Of a DNA stretch of 54,321 bases, positions 17,992 to 27,964 are shown in pieces (the stretch's first letter is position 1; every line of letters begins with the position of its first letter). The notes beneath the pieces were generated by a model that searched no databases, had not been told where the DNA came from, and saw only the letters and a list, made by a program, of their open reading frames with translations. Made by a program: the position numbers and the translations under genes. The DNA lies in assembly GCF_023806625.1 (NCBI RefSeq), contig NZ_JAMTDX010000113.1, forward strand, positions 1 to 54,321. The letters are read 5' to 3'. Origin of the DNA: Accumulibacter sp. GTDB taxonomy: Bacteria > Pseudomonadota > Gammaproteobacteria > Burkholderiales > Rhodocyclaceae.

Positions 17992-18924
17992 TCAGCCCAG
18001 CTCGGCCTGCAGAGCCGGCAGAAGCTCGAACAGGTCGCCGACGAGACCGTAATCGGCGACCTGGAAGATCGGCGCTTCGGGATCCTTGTTGATCGCCACG
18101 ATCACCTTGCTGTCCTTCATTCCGGCCAGGTGCTGGATCGCTCCGGAGATGCCGACGGCGATGTACAGCTGCGGTGCAACGATCTTGCCGGTCTGGCCGA
18201 CCTGGTAGTCGTTCGGGACGTACCCGGCATCGACGGCGGCGCGCGATGCACCGACCGCAGCGCCGAGCCGGTCGGCGAGCGGCTCGATCAGCTTGTGGAA
18301 GTTGTCGCCGCTGCCCAGCCCACGCCCGCCCGAGACGACGATCTTGGCAGCGGTCAGTTCGGGACGCGCCGACTGGGTCAGCTCGCGACCGACGATACGG
18401 CTGACCCCGAGGTCGGGACCGGCGGCGATCGCTTCGATCGTCGCGCTGCCGCCGTCGCCGGCCGCTTCGAAGGCCGTGGCACGGACGGTGATCACCTTGA
18501 CCCGATCCGACGAGCGGACCGTGGCGATGACATTGCCAGCGTAGATCGGACGCAGGAAGGTGTCCGGCGAGTCGACGCCGGTGATTTCGGAAATCTGCGC
18601 CACGTCGAGCATCGCGGCGACGCGGGGCATGAAGTTCTTGCCATCGGTCGTCGCCGCGGCGAGCAGGTAGCCGTAGCCGCCGGCCTGGGCGACGACCAGC
18701 GCGGCCAGGCTCTCGGGCGAGTGATGCGCGTAGTGCGGGGCATCGGCGACGAGCACCTTGCTGACCCCGGAGACGCGTGCCGCAGCCGCGGCAACCGTCG
18801 CGCAGCCGCTGCCGGCGACGAGGACGTGGATCTCCCCGCCGAGCTTGGCGGCGGCGGTGACGGCGTTCAGCGTCGCCGCGCGAAGGACGCTGTTGTCGTG
18901 TTCAGCGATGACGAGAATGGCCAT
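17992..18924 (-). CDS. etfA: electron transfer flavoprotein, alpha subunit
   Basis: 310 residues. The C-terminal FAD domain is typical: [44 protein letters not shown] and [16 protein letters not shown]. With EtfB it accepts electrons from acyl-CoA dehydrogenase and passes them to ETF:quinone oxidoreductase. It begins 2 bp after the etfB stop, with its ribosome site inside etfB (AAAGGTGATC). Confidence 0.95.
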   Translation of the reverse strand: MAILVIAEHDNSVLRAATLNAVTAAAKLGGEIHVLVAGSGCATVAAAAARVSGVSKVLVADAPHYAHHSPESLAALVVAQAGGYGYLLAAATTDGKNFMPRVAAMLDVAQISEITGVDSPDTFLRPIYAGNVIATVRSSDRVKVITVRATAFEAAGDGGSATIEAIAAGPDLGVSRIVGRELTQSARPELTAAKIVVSGGRGLGSGDNFHKLIEPLADRLGAAVGASRAAVDAGYVPNDYQVGQTGKIVAPQLYIAVGISGAIQHLAGMKDSKVIVAINKDPEAPIFQVADYGLVGDLFELLPALQAELG

Positions 18925-18926
18925 GG

Positions 18927-19676
18927 TCAGATCACCTTTGCTTCGTTCTTGAGTTTGTTCACCAGGTCGGCGGCATCCGCGACGCGAACGCCGGCGGTGC
19001 GCTTCGCTGGCTCGCTGACGCGCAGCGTTTTCAGGCGCGCGGCGACGTCCACCCCGAGCGTTTGAGGATTGGTCGTCTCGAGCGGCTTTTTCTTGGCCTT
19101 CATGATGTTCGGCAGTGTCGCGTAGCGCGGCTCGTTGAGCCGCAGGTCGACGGTGATCACCGCCGGTAGCGGGATTTCGACGGTCTCGAGGCCGCCGTCG
19201 ATCTCCCGTGTGACGCTCGCCTGCTGGCCGCTGACGACGACTTTCGAGGCGAAGGTCGCCTGTGGCCAGTTCATCAGCCCGGCGAGCATCTGCCCGGTCT
19301 GATTGGCGTCGTCGTCGATCGCCTGCTTGCCGCAGAGGACGATCTGCGGCTGCTCTTTCGCGCAGACCGCCTTGAGCAGATTGGCCACGGCCAGCGGCTG
19401 CAGTTCACCGTCGCACTGGACGAGGATTCCACGGTCGGCACCGATGGCCATCGCGGTGCGCAGCGTTTCCTGGCACTGGGCGACCCCGGCCGAAAAGACG
19501 ATCACTTCGCTGGCGATCCCGGCTTCCTTGAGACGGACAGCCTCCTCGACGGCGATCTCGTCGAAGGGATTCATCGACATCTTGACGTTGGCCAGGTCGA
19601 CGTCGCTCTGGTCGGGCCTGACCCGCACCTTGACGTTGTAATCCACCACCCGCTTGACTGGAACGAGGATCTTCAA
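18927..19676 (-). CDS. etfB: electron transfer flavoprotein, beta subunit
   Basis: 249 residues from TTG 19676, the exact family length, with GGAGAG a few bases upstream; the frame is open to 19745 but those residues are not part of the family. It starts [18 protein letters not shown], and carries [16 protein letters not shown], part of the AMP-binding site, and INEP-like [19 protein letters not shown], the recognition loop. First gene of a minus-strand run through etfA, CbiM-like and FimV-like genes to acyl-CoA dehydrogenase. Confidence 0.95.
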   Translation of the reverse strand: MKILVPVKRVVDYNVKVRVRPDQSDVDLANVKMSMNPFDEIAVEEAVRLKEAGIASEVIVFSAGVAQCQETLRTAMAIGADRGILVQCDGELQPLAVANLLKAVCAKEQPQIVLCGKQAIDDDANQTGQMLAGLMNWPQATFASKVVVSGQQASVTREIDGGLETVEIPLPAVITVDLRLNEPRYATLPNIMKAKKKPLETTNPQTLGVDVAARLKTLRVSEPAKRTAGVRVADAADLVNKLKNEAKVI

Positions 19677-19770
19677 CTCTTGCTCTCCTATATCACCACA
19701 CCGAAATCCCTGCCCGCCACGACTGACGGCGGCGGAGTTTGACATTGCTGAAATTCGACCGGAGAATACG

Positions 19771-19807
19771 CCATACCCTGTCGTATGGCAAGCGTACGCT
19801 ACCGTAT
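19771..19807. promoter_or_regulatory. palindromic operator region between etfB and the TetR gene
   Basis: CCATAC (19771-19776) pairs with GTATGG (19783-19788); AGCGTACGCT (19791-19800) is a perfect palindrome, and another GTATGG follows at 19804-19809. This cluster lies in the 250 bp between the divergent etfB and tetR starts, as expected for a TetR-family operator controlling both directions. Confidence 0.4.
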
Positions 19808-19925
19808 GGCGGCGCGGCTGTCAATACCGCCAGCCGCGTCGGTGATGCCCGTGAAACCGTCCGGGCGCCCCCGGAATCGTATACCCTTAATGATGCCCCA
19901 GCGGCGCGATCGAGGAAAGGACCCG

Positions 19926-20537
19926 ATGACCGTCAAGCCTGCGAGCGGCAGACAGCGCGCCGCACTCGACCGCAACGACTGGATTCAGGCAGCGATCGAG
20001 ATTCTCGCCGAGAACGGCGTCCAGGGCGTGCGCGTCGAGGTCCTGGCCAAGGATTTCGGCGTCACCAAGGGCAGTTTCTACTGGCACTTCAAGGACCGGC
20101 AGGACCTTTTCGACGCCGTTCTCGAGACCTGGCGGGACGGCCGAATCCGCGACATCGACAAGCAGAGCGTCTCCGTTCCGGGCCGCGAGCACGAACAGCT
20201 GCTGCACCTGATCGACGTCTATAGCGCGACGCGCAACCGCCGCGGCATTGCGATCGAACTCGCCGTCCGCGAATGGGCGAGACGCGACCCGCGGGCCGCA
20301 GCGATCGTCGAGGAGGTCGACCACTGGCGGCTCGAGCGCACGCGCCAGCTGTTCGTCGCGCTCGGCGTCGCCGACGATGAGGCGAAGAGCCGCAGCGTCC
20401 TGCTCTATGCTTACGTCTTCGGCCAGAGCCTGATGGCCTGCGAGCACTACGACCCGCGGCTGGCCGACTTCCGGCGGCGAATCGCCGAGTTGATCGTCAC
20501 GCCGACGGCGGGCGTGACGCAGGCCAGTCCCTGTTGA
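19926..20537 (+). CDS. TetR/AcrR family transcriptional regulator
   Basis: 203 residues from ATG 19926, chosen for the AGGAAAGGA site upstream. The N-terminal helix-turn-helix is clear: [20 protein letters not shown], then [20 protein letters not shown]. The C-terminal ligand domain is not assignable. Position divergent to etfBA and 16 bp before glpK suggests control of fatty-acid or glycerol use. Family members of this kind often respond to acyl-CoA; that is inference here. Confidence 0.85.
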   Translation: MTVKPASGRQRAALDRNDWIQAAIEILAENGVQGVRVEVLAKDFGVTKGSFYWHFKDRQDLFDAVLETWRDGRIRDIDKQSVSVPGREHEQLLHLIDVYSATRNRRGIAIELAVREWARRDPRAAAIVEEVDHWRLERTRQLFVALGVADDEAKSRSVLLYAYVFGQSLMACEHYDPRLADFRRRIAELIVTPTAGVTQASPC

Positions 20538-20553
20538 TCGAGGAGAGCGACCG

Positions 20554-22065
20554 ATGACCAGTGCGCATGGCGAATCCTTCATCCTCGCTGTCGACCAGGG
20601 AACGACCAGCTCGCGGGCGATCGTCGTCGCGCGCGACGGCTCGATCCGCGGCGTCAGCCAGCAGGAGTTCACGCAGCACTATCCGCAACCCGGCTGGGTC
20701 GAGCACGACGCCGAAGAGGTCTGGCGGACACAGCTCGCGGTGACCCGGTCGGTGCTCCGTGACCAAGGAATCCGGCCCGAGCAGATCGCCGCGATCGGCA
20801 TCACCAACCAGCGCGAGACGACCGTCCTCTGGGATCGGGCGAGCGGCGAGCCGATGCACCGGGCGATCGTCTGGCAGGACCGGCGCACCGCCGGGATCTG
20901 CGAAGCGCTGCTCGCCGCCGGCCACGGCGAGTTGTTCCGGCAGCGAACGGGACTGGTCGTCGATGCCTATTTCTCGGGAACGAAGCTCAAGTGGCTGCTC
21001 GACACGCTGCCCGGCGCGCGAGCCCGTGCCGAGCGCGGCGAGCTGGCTTTCGGGACGATCGACAGCTGGCTCGCCTGGAAGCTCACTGGCGGCCGGGTCC
21101 ATGTCACCGACGCGTCGAACGCGTCGCGCACGCTGCTTTTCGACATCCGGCGCCGCTGCTGGGACGACGAACTGCTGCAGCTGCTCGGCATCCCGCGGGC
21201 GGTTCTCCCCGAGGTCGTCGATAGCAGCGGCGTCGTCGCGCGGATCGATGAGGACTGGCTCGGTGCGCCCGTTCCGCTGGCCGGAATCGCCGGCGATCAG
21301 CAGGCAGCGACTTACGGCCAGGCTTGTCTCGAGCACGGGATGGCCAAGAACACCTACGGGACGGGCTGCTTCCTGCTGATGAACACCGGACCACAGGCGA
21401 TGCCCTCGCAACACCGGATGCTGACCACCGTCGGCTGGCAGAAGCAGGGAGCAGCGACTTACCTGCTCGAAGGCAGCGTGTTCATGGGCGGAGCGGCGGT
21501 GCAGTGGCTGCGCGACGGGCTCGGCCTCGTCTCGCGATCGGACGAGATCGAAGCACTCGCCCGGACGGTTCCGGACAGCGACGGCGTCTTCCTCGTTCCG
21601 GCACACACCGGCCTCGGCGCGCCGTACTGGGACCCATACGCACGCGGCGCGCTGCTCGGCATGACCCGCGGCACGACCCGCGCGCACGTCGCGCGTGCGG
21701 CGCTCGAGGCGATCGCCTTCCAGAGCGCCGAGGTGCTGCTGGCGATGGAACTCGACTCGGGCGAACGACTGCGCGAACTGCGCGTCGATGGCGGTGCGGC
21801 GCGCAACGATCTGCTGCTCCGTTTTCAGGCCGACCTGCTCGGTGTTCCGGTCGTTCGCCCGCAGATCACCGAGACGACGGCGCTCGGCGCTGCGTACCTG
21901 GCCGGTCTGGCGGTCGGCTTCTGGAGTGACGAAGCGGAGCTGGCCAGGCTGTGGCGGGCCGAGCGGCGCTTCGCGCCGGCGATGGACGACGACCGGCGAG
22001 CGACGCTGCTCGCGGGCTGGCGGCGCGCCGTCGAGCGAACTCGCGACTGGGCGAAGCCCGACTGA
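20554..22065 (+). CDS. glpK: glycerol kinase
   Basis: 503 residues, full length. FGGY-kinase motifs: [19 protein letters not shown] with the ATP loop at the N terminus, [27 protein letters not shown], and the second signature [20 protein letters not shown]. It phosphorylates glycerol to sn-glycerol 3-phosphate. GAGGAGAG precedes the ATG, 16 bp after the regulator stop, so both probably share a message. No glpF or glpD is adjacent. Confidence 0.95.
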   Translation: MTSAHGESFILAVDQGTTSSRAIVVARDGSIRGVSQQEFTQHYPQPGWVEHDAEEVWRTQLAVTRSVLRDQGIRPEQIAAIGITNQRETTVLWDRASGEPMHRAIVWQDRRTAGICEALLAAGHGELFRQRTGLVVDAYFSGTKLKWLLDTLPGARARAERGELAFGTIDSWLAWKLTGGRVHVTDASNASRTLLFDIRRRCWDDELLQLLGIPRAVLPEVVDSSGVVARIDEDWLGAPVPLAGIAGDQQAATYGQACLEHGMAKNTYGTGCFLLMNTGPQAMPSQHRMLTTVGWQKQGAATYLLEGSVFMGGAAVQWLRDGLGLVSRSDEIEALARTVPDSDGVFLVPAHTGLGAPYWDPYARGALLGMTRGTTRAHVARAALEAIAFQSAEVLLAMELDSGERLRELRVDGGAARNDLLLRFQADLLGVPVVRPQITETTALGAAYLAGLAVGFWSDEAELARLWRAERRFAPAMDDDRRATLLAGWRRAVERTRDWAKPD

Positions 22066-22525
22066 GAGAGCGCAGCCAGTAGTCCGGGGAAGCCCTTCAT
22101 GATGACCGGCGCAGCCGACCACGGTGGACCACTGCGGACAACTGTGCACCTATGGTTCTCGATTTCCACCGAGCGGCAATGAGATCGTGACAGTCAAGCG
22201 AGGGATGCGAAGACCGCCTCCGACCGCTTCCCAAGCGGTGACGACACCGGGGGTTCCGCTGGAGACGCGGGCTGCCGCGGCGCTGGCCGCGGGGCGCGAC
22301 CGCGCGAATTTTTGCGGCAAGCCGCTGGCCGACGGCCCCTATGGCGACTGGCTGTTACGCACCGGGAACCATGACGCAGCAGCACTGCGTCGGCTTGCCG
22401 AGAGAAGTGACGGTGCTCCGGCAAGCGGCAGCGAACTCGAAACGCGTCTGGCGGCGGTCGCGCTGACCGCGCCCGAAGCGGCACTGGAGTCCATTCCCGC
22501 CGAATCGCTGCTGCGCCGGCACCGC
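22066..22525 (+). other. stretch with an open frame but no recognisable gene
   Basis: The frame that leads into the Hsp70 remnant is open from 22124, but its first 134 residues match nothing I know and have no Hsp70 motif. I see no insertion-sequence ends. It may be the flank left by the deletion that removed the Hsp70 5' end. Confidence 0.4.
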
Positions 22526-23319
22526 GACGCCGCGCTGGCCTACGAAAGCAGCCGCAGCGGAGCCCGCAAGGCGCTGGCTCACGACCTCGGGGGCGGGACC
22601 TTCGACATTTCGGTGGTCAATCTCGAAAACGATGTCGTCGAAGTGCTTGCCAGTCATGGCAACAACCACATCGGTGGCGACGATTTCGACCAACAGATCG
22701 TCAAGCCCCTCGTCCAGCATCTCGAGCAAACGCACGCGGTCGATGTGCGACAGCAGCCGCTGGTCATGGCGCGGCTGCTGCGCGCTGCCGAAGCGGCCAA
22801 GATCGCCCTCTCCGACCAGCCCTACACCATGCTCAGCGACGAATACCTATTCGAGAAGGACGGCGTTCCGATCCAGCTTTCGCTGGAACTCTCGCGCCTC
22901 CGCTACGAAGAAATGATCGAGCCAGTCATCGCCGAGACGATCGAGGCCGTCCGTGTCGAGTTGAACGGCGCCGGGCTGACGGTGGCCGCAATCAACGGAG
23001 TCCTGCTCGTCGGCGGCGCGACGCGAACGCCGATGGTGCAGCGCCGACTTGAGGAGGACCTCGGGATGCCGCCGCGGGCCGACCGCGACCCGGACCTTTG
23101 CGTCGCGATGGGTGCGGCGAGTATGGGCGACGTCTGCGCGTCGAGGCGCAGGCGTTGATCGAAAAGGCCCAGCGATCGCTGGCCGAAGCCGGCAGCGAGG
23201 ATGCCGAGGATCTGGTCAATGCGATCAAAGCAGTGAAGGATGCGATCGCCGGAGCCGACGACGACCTGAAGACCGCCAAGGACACTCTGGCGGATCTCCT
23301 CTATTACCTCGATGCCTGA
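22526..23319 (+). pseudogene. broken Hsp70 (DnaK-like) gene
   Basis: The middle of an Hsp70 ATPase domain is clear: DLGGGTFDISVVNLENDVVE, GNNHIGGDDFDQ, GVLLVGGATRTPMVQRRLEE and DPDLCVAMGAASMG. The N-terminal part with the phosphate loop is missing, replaced by unrelated sequence. At about 23130 the frame shifts and jumps straight to a C-terminal lid helix (RVEAQALIEKAQRSLAEAG), so the substrate-binding beta domain is absent too. Three lesions (5' loss, internal deletion, frameshift) make a functional chaperone very unlikely. The last frame ends inside the next gene start (ATGCCTGA). Confidence 0.75.
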
Positions 23320-23674
23320 GACGCTCGAGCTTTGCCCGGCGTGCCGCGCACGACGGGCAGACAGCGCCGTCTGTCCGCGCTGCGGCTGCGACTTCTCGCT
23401 CGTTCGGCAGGCCGAACAGCAAGCCAGCCGGCTGCTCGACGAGGCTCTTGTCGCGCTGCTGCGCGGCGACCGGAACGCGGCGCGGGCTCGCGTCAACGCG
23501 GCCCTCGCCAGCAGTCCGATGCGTCTCGCGTCCGCACTCAAGGGCTTTCTCGCAATGCCGACGCCGGCGGGCGATAAACGCCCGGCCGCCGGCGGAGGCC
23601 CGCTTCGGTCTGCCCCTTCAGACGGCCGGCTGCTCGCCGAGCACCGCTTCTGCCGCGAGCCTCTGGTCTGGTGA
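23312..23674 (+). CDS. small zinc-ribbon protein next to the Hsp70 remnant
   Basis: 120 residues. The N terminus holds C8-x2-C11-x9-C21-x2-C24 (CPAC, CPRC), a zinc ribbon, followed by a helical segment (QASRLLDEALVALLRGD) that resembles a single TPR-like repeat. The rest is low complexity. It overlaps the last Hsp70 frame by 8 bp, so it was probably made with the chaperone as a partner. With the Hsp70 gene broken it may be an orphan. Specific function unknown. Confidence 0.6.
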   Translation: MPETLELCPACRARRADSAVCPRCGCDFSLVRQAEQQASRLLDEALVALLRGDRNAARARVNAALASSPMRLASALKGFLAMPTPAGDKRPAAGGGPLRSAPSDGRLLAEHRFCREPLVW

Positions 23675-23809
23675 CGGCGCTTCGCCGGCGAGCGCGTGTG
23701 ACCTCTGGTGGAGATGTCCGGTTACCGGTTTGGCGGTTCGACCGTTGCTTCCGGAAAGCCGACTGCCGCCCGTGCCCGGCCTCAGGCAAACCGGGCCCGT
23801 CGCACGGCT

Positions 23810-25045
23810 TCAGCCGCTGCCGGCGGCCGGCGTTTCAGTCGCCGCCTTCCAGCAGCCCTCGAGGTCCTCGCAGGCGAGTGCGACGAGACTGCCGTCAAGG
23901 ACGCCGCGGCGAACGAACTGGTTGAGGAAGGCGCTGATCTGGTCGGGATTCTGTCGGACGCGGTATGGGCGTTCCTGCGCCAGCGCCTGAAAGACGTCGG
24001 CAACGGCGACGATCCTGGCCTCCGCGCAGAGGTGCTCGCCGTCCCGGCGGAACGGGTAACCGCGGCCGTTGAGCGCCTCATGATGGAACGCCGCCCACTC
24101 GGCGACGCGTTCGAGCCCGGGGATGTGGTGGAGAATCTGGTAGGTCTCGAAGCTGTGCCGCTCCATCACCGAGAACTCGCGCGGCGTCAGGCGTGCCGGC
24201 TTGTCGACGATCTCGTCGGGAACGCAGAGCTTGCCGACGTCGTGCATCAGCCCGGCCACCTCGACTTCGGCGAGCGTCTCGTCGGCAAGCCCCGCGCGCT
24301 TTCCGAGATGGCGGGCGAGTTGGGCGACACCGAGCGAGTGAGCGGCGGTGAACGGGCTTTTCGCATCGACGATGCTCGAGACGAGTCGCGCGACATGACC
24401 GAACTGCGGGAAGTCGATGGTCATCCGCCACTCGCCGAGCGGCAGGTCGGCGAGATAGCGATGGACGTGACGCGGCACGAGGGCGATCCAGAACGCCTCG
24501 CAGCGGGCCGCGGAGCGGAATGCCTGGACGGCTTCGGCCGACAGTTCGCTGCCGGCGAGCGCACTGATCGCTTCGATGATCCCGCCACGGATGAACAGCG
24601 GGTTGTCGAGCCCACGCAGCAGCAGCAGCGCGTCGACGCGGTCGGCGAGCTGGATCAGGTTGCTCTCGAGCGCGTCGTCGTCAGCGAGGTCGTCGGGCAG
24701 TTCGCGCCACGGAGTGTGATGGTAGCGAACCGCGCGGGCGAACCGCGAGAGATGTGCGAAGGGCAGCAGCAGCCGGTAGCCTCGTTCGCAGTGTTCCTGC
24801 CGGTCTTCCCATTGGAGGTCGCGGACGAGCCGCGAATGGACGCTCGTCGACGAAACACCGAGGTCGTGGAGCAGGCTTGCACAGACCAGTCGGTCGAGCT
24901 GGCGCTCACCAAGGCCGAGCAGCAGGCCGGTCTCGCGGGCGATCATCGCCACCCGCTTGCCGTGCTGGAAGTCGTTGACGCCGACCAGGTCGAGCGCGTC
25001 GGAGAGCGCCAGGATGGCGCTTCGCAGGTCGATGCGCAGGGTCAT
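23810..25045 (-). CDS. double-HD protein with C-terminal HD-GYP domain
   Basis: 411 residues from ATG 25045; the frame stays open upstream to 25402 but that part is Arg/Ser filler. The N-terminal half is an HD domain (H28, H60-D61 in LLHDLGVSS, HH 109-110). The C-terminal half is HD-GYP: AAHSLGVAQLA, LMHDVGKLCVPDEI and HHEALNGRGYP. HD-GYP enzymes hydrolyse cyclic di-GMP. There is no receiver or membrane domain, so the first HD domain may sense a ligand. It follows phaC after a strong hairpin, so it is probably transcribed separately. Confidence 0.8.
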   Translation of the reverse strand: MTLRIDLRSAILALSDALDLVGVNDFQHGKRVAMIARETGLLLGLGERQLDRLVCASLLHDLGVSSTSVHSRLVRDLQWEDRQEHCERGYRLLLPFAHLSRFARAVRYHHTPWRELPDDLADDDALESNLIQLADRVDALLLLRGLDNPLFIRGGIIEAISALAGSELSAEAVQAFRSAARCEAFWIALVPRHVHRYLADLPLGEWRMTIDFPQFGHVARLVSSIVDAKSPFTAAHSLGVAQLARHLGKRAGLADETLAEVEVAGLMHDVGKLCVPDEIVDKPARLTPREFSVMERHSFETYQILHHIPGLERVAEWAAFHHEALNGRGYPFRRDGEHLCAEARIVAVADVFQALAQERPYRVRQNPDQISAFLNQFVRRGVLDGSLVALACEDLEGCWKAATETPAAGSG

Positions 25046-25070
25046 CCGCTGGCCGGAAGAACGCCGAAGC

Positions 25071-25102
25071 GTCGGCCGGCGGCTGGCGGGCCGCCGGCCG
25101 AC
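25071..25102 (-). terminator. hairpin after the class III phaC gene
   Basis: A perfect 13-bp stem (25071-25083 with 25090-25102, 6-nt loop) lies about 50 bp after the phaC stop and before the HD-GYP start on the minus strand. It lacks a T-run. Confidence 0.5.
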
Positions 25103-25154
25103 CGCGCTGCCCCGTAGCGCGGAGAAGACCGCGCCGGGGCGGACGGCAGCCCTC

Positions 25155-26261
25155 TCAGGCGCCGTGCTCGCGCATCCAGCTGCCGACTTTCGGGGCGAGC
25201 ACCTTTTGCGAGAGTCCGCCGGTGTAGATGCCGATATGCCCGGTGGCGATGGCGAACTCGGTGTAGTCCTTGCTGCCCACGACCTTGCCAAGGGCGACCG
25301 TGCACGGCGGCGGAACGATGTGATCCTTCTCGGCGTAGATGTTGAGGATCGGGATCTTGAGTTCCTTGATGTCGACCTTGCGGCCGCCGATCTCGAGGCC
25401 ACCCTTGACCAGCTTGTTGCCCTTGAGGAAGTCGCGGATGAACTCCCTGAAGGTCTGTCCGACGGCGTCGGGACCGCCGAACAGCCATTTCTCCATGCGC
25501 AGGAAGTTGAGCAGCGCCGAGCGGTCGTCGAGGATGTCGATCACGTCGGCGTACTTGCCGAAGTTGAGGATGAACGGTGAGGCCATCAGAAACGAGACGT
25601 TGAGCACGTCGGCCGGGACATTGCCATGCACGGCGACCATCTTGTCGACGTCGGCGTCGGCGCCCATGGTGAACATCAGCCCTTCGTGCGGCTTGTGGTT
25701 GGCGCGATAGGCGTCGAAGTCGATCGGCGAGACGGTCAGCGTGAGCAGGCAGATCTTGTCCTGGTTGAGCGTCGAGTAGGTCGTCGAGATCGTCCCGCCC
25801 TGGCAGATGCCGAACAGCGCGATCTTGTCCACGCCGGCGCGCTGGCGAATGAAGTCGACGGTGTCGTCGAGGTAGCCGTTGATGTAGTCGTCGACCGAGC
25901 GGTGCTTGTCGACCTGACGTGGATAGCCCCAGTCGTTGAGATAGACGTCGATGCCTTCGCGGAGCAGGTTGCGGACGAGCGAGCGATCGGGCTGGAGGTC
26001 GGCGACCTCGTAGCCGTTGATCAGCGGCGGCACGATCAGCAGCGGCGTCTTCATGATCTTCGACGGCTCGGCGATCGGATGGTAGTGATACACGCGGATC
26101 CCATCCTGCTCGAAGACGACATCCTTGGGCGTGCTGCCGATGTCGACATCGTCGTCGGTCAGGTTGTTGAGCAGTTCGACGCCTTTGGTGAGTTTGGCGT
26201 TCAGGGCAGCGGCTTCGGCCGCGACATCAGCGGGCAGGATCTGGATTGGAAAGCTGAACAT
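25155..26261 (-). CDS. phaC: class III PHA synthase, catalytic subunit PhaC
   Basis: 368 residues from ATG 26261, chosen for AAGGAGG upstream; the frame opens at 26312. It has the short class III length and the polymerase lipase-like box GICQGG with the nucleophile Cys, the Asp region YAEKDHIVPP and the catalytic His in ATGHIGIYTGG. With PhaE, encoded just upstream, it polymerises 3-hydroxyacyl-CoA into PHA at granules. One of three polymerase-type genes in this island. Confidence 0.92.
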   Translation of the reverse strand: MFSFPIQILPADVAAEAAALNAKLTKGVELLNNLTDDDVDIGSTPKDVVFEQDGIRVYHYHPIAEPSKIMKTPLLIVPPLINGYEVADLQPDRSLVRNLLREGIDVYLNDWGYPRQVDKHRSVDDYINGYLDDTVDFIRQRAGVDKIALFGICQGGTISTTYSTLNQDKICLLTLTVSPIDFDAYRANHKPHEGLMFTMGADADVDKMVAVHGNVPADVLNVSFLMASPFILNFGKYADVIDILDDRSALLNFLRMEKWLFGGPDAVGQTFREFIRDFLKGNKLVKGGLEIGGRKVDIKELKIPILNIYAEKDHIVPPPCTVALGKVVGSKDYTEFAIATGHIGIYTGGLSQKVLAPKVGSWMREHGA

Positions 26262-26323
26262 GTGACTAGCACCCTCCTTGAGTTCGGTTGTCTTGTGGGC
26301 TCGGGCAGACAAGCTTCAGTGCC

Positions 26324-27394
26324 CTACTCGGTCTTCGCTCGCGCCGGAGTCTTGCGCACCGCGGCCGGCTTCGCCGCCGCAACCGCGGCAGGAGCGGGCA
26401 ACTGCTTGCGCAGGGCGCGGACCTCCTTCTTCAGATCGTGGATCACCTTGTAGGCCTCGTCGATCTCGCTGCGCGTCGGGATGTCGAGTCCGCGCAGGAC
26501 GTCTTCGATGACCACCCGCTGCGTCAGCTTGTACGCCTGCTGCGCCTTGGTGAACTCGTTCTGCGCGTCGAGGAACTCCTGCGAGTTGAAGGTCACCTGC
26601 AGCGAGGCGTCGGCAGTACGATACCAGAGACGCATCAGGTCACGTACGGCGGTGATCTTCTCGCCCTTGGCGGCCAGCTTGGCGAGTTCCTCGACGGTCG
26701 CCTCGACGGCCTTGGCCAGCGCTTCGCCGAAAGCGGTGTGGAACTTCAGGCTGTTCTTGCGCATGTCGACGGCGGCATCGAGCATCCGCATCAGCTTGGC
26801 GTTCTTCTCGCGGAGGATTCCGAAGTGCGGGATCTCGCCGACACCCGAGAACGCGCTGGCATCGCTCTCCATGGCCAGCAGCCGGCTCAGCCCGCTCGTC
26901 CCGTTGAGCATCGTCTCGCCGAAGTGGCCCGCCGAGACGGCCTGGGTCAGGAACGACAGCCACGGACCGAGCGCGTCGGGCCATTCCTTGAGCGAGGAGC
27001 CGAGTTCGTTGAGGTGCGTCGGCAGTCCGAGGCTGCGCTGGAGCATCGCCGTCGATTCCTTGGCCCAGTTGTCGGCAAAGGCCTTGAGGTCTGGACGCCA
27101 GTCCTTGTTCGCTTCGAGATTCGGGGCGACGACCTTCATCGAGCGGAAGAAGAAGTCCATCACCCGATTCATCGCGCCCTGGCTGCCGTTGATCCGGTCC
27201 ATGAGCATCCGCGCCGCTTCGTTGGTGCCCCTGGTCACCGCTTCCATACCCTTGCGCGCTGCTTCCGCGGGATTCTCGGCGCCGCCCTGGAGATTCTGCA
27301 GCATCGTGGCCCAGTCGTTCCACATGCGCTTCTGCGTCTCCGCCCAGGCGTTGACGACTCCGCCCATCTGCTCGTTCGGATTGTTGTTTTCCAC
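26324..27394 (-). CDS. phaE: class III PHA synthase, subunit PhaE
   Basis: 356 residues from GTG 27394 with AAAGGAG 9 bp upstream. It has the PhaE layout: a Trp-rich N terminus (VVNAWAETQKRMWNDWATML), a helical middle, the segment WYRTADASLQVTFNSQEFLD, and DVLRGLDIPTRSEIDEAYKV before a coiled KKEVRALRKQL helix. The tail is an Ala/Pro/Lys-rich extension. PhaE activates and stabilises class III PhaC. It lies 62 bp upstream of phaC on the same strand. Confidence 0.92.
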   Translation of the reverse strand: MENNNPNEQMGGVVNAWAETQKRMWNDWATMLQNLQGGAENPAEAARKGMEAVTRGTNEAARMLMDRINGSQGAMNRVMDFFFRSMKVVAPNLEANKDWRPDLKAFADNWAKESTAMLQRSLGLPTHLNELGSSLKEWPDALGPWLSFLTQAVSAGHFGETMLNGTSGLSRLLAMESDASAFSGVGEIPHFGILREKNAKLMRMLDAAVDMRKNSLKFHTAFGEALAKAVEATVEELAKLAAKGEKITAVRDLMRLWYRTADASLQVTFNSQEFLDAQNEFTKAQQAYKLTQRVVIEDVLRGLDIPTRSEIDEAYKVIHDLKKEVRALRKQLPAPAAVAAAKPAAVRKTPARAKTE

Positions 27395-27483
27395 TCCTTC
27401 GATCTCCTTTCAGTGTGTCGGACACGCCTGCCGCGGAGGCAAACCGAGCCCACGGGTAGATTGAGTGCACTTCCAGTTGAATT

Positions 27484-27505
27484 GCGGCCGTCGGACGACG
27501 GCCGC
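27484..27505 (-). terminator. hairpin between the maoC gene and phaE
   Basis: GCGGCCGTC (27484-27492) pairs perfectly with GACGGCCGC (27497-27505). It sits 31 bp after the maoC stop on the minus strand and has no T-run, so it may only partly separate the hydratase genes from phaEC. Confidence 0.4.
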
Positions 27506-27535
27506 GACTGCGCAGCTGCAGCAGAGAAAGCCCCG

Positions 27536-27955
27536 TCAGGCCAGGGCCACCACTGCATCCGCCTTGTGTTTCGCCTCGCCCTGCTCGTTGGCGCAGGTCA
27601 GTTCGAGACGCACACGTTTTTCGCCATCCTGCTCGAGTTTCTCGACCACCTTGCCGGTGCACACCAGCCGCTCACCGATCCAGGTGATGGCCGTGAAGCG
27701 GACGCCGAAGCTGCGGATCGCTTCCTGTGGCACCCACTGGGTCAGCAGACGACCCAGATAGGCCATGCCGAGCATGCCGTGGGCGAAGACGTCCTTGATC
27801 CCTTTCGAGCGGACGTAATCCTGATCGAGGTGCAGCGGGTGGTGGTCACCGGAACCCGTGGCGTAGAGCGCGAGGGTCAGGCGCGAGACCGGCTCGGTGG
27901 TGAACGAGGGGATCTCGTCGCCCACGTTGAGCGAATCAAAAGTCGGCATTGCCAT
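27536..27955 (-). CDS. MaoC family (R)-enoyl-CoA hydratase-like protein
   Basis: 139 residues from ATG 27955 (AGGGGG upstream; GTG 27958 and ATG 27949 are alternatives). The hydratase-2 motif is present: YATGSGDHHPLHLDQDYV with the catalytic Asp/His, followed by FAHGMLGMAYLGRLL. The partner gene just upstream encodes another hot-dog protein, so they may act as the two halves of one heteromeric hydratase. Hydration of enoyl-CoA to (R)-3-hydroxyacyl-CoA would supply the adjacent PHA synthase. Confidence 0.85.
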   Translation of the reverse strand: MAMPTFDSLNVGDEIPSFTTEPVSRLTLALYATGSGDHHPLHLDQDYVRSKGIKDVFAHGMLGMAYLGRLLTQWVPQEAIRSFGVRFTAITWIGERLVCTGKVVEKLEQDGEKRVRLELTCANEQGEAKHKADAVVALA

Positions 27956-27964
27956 CACTTCCCC

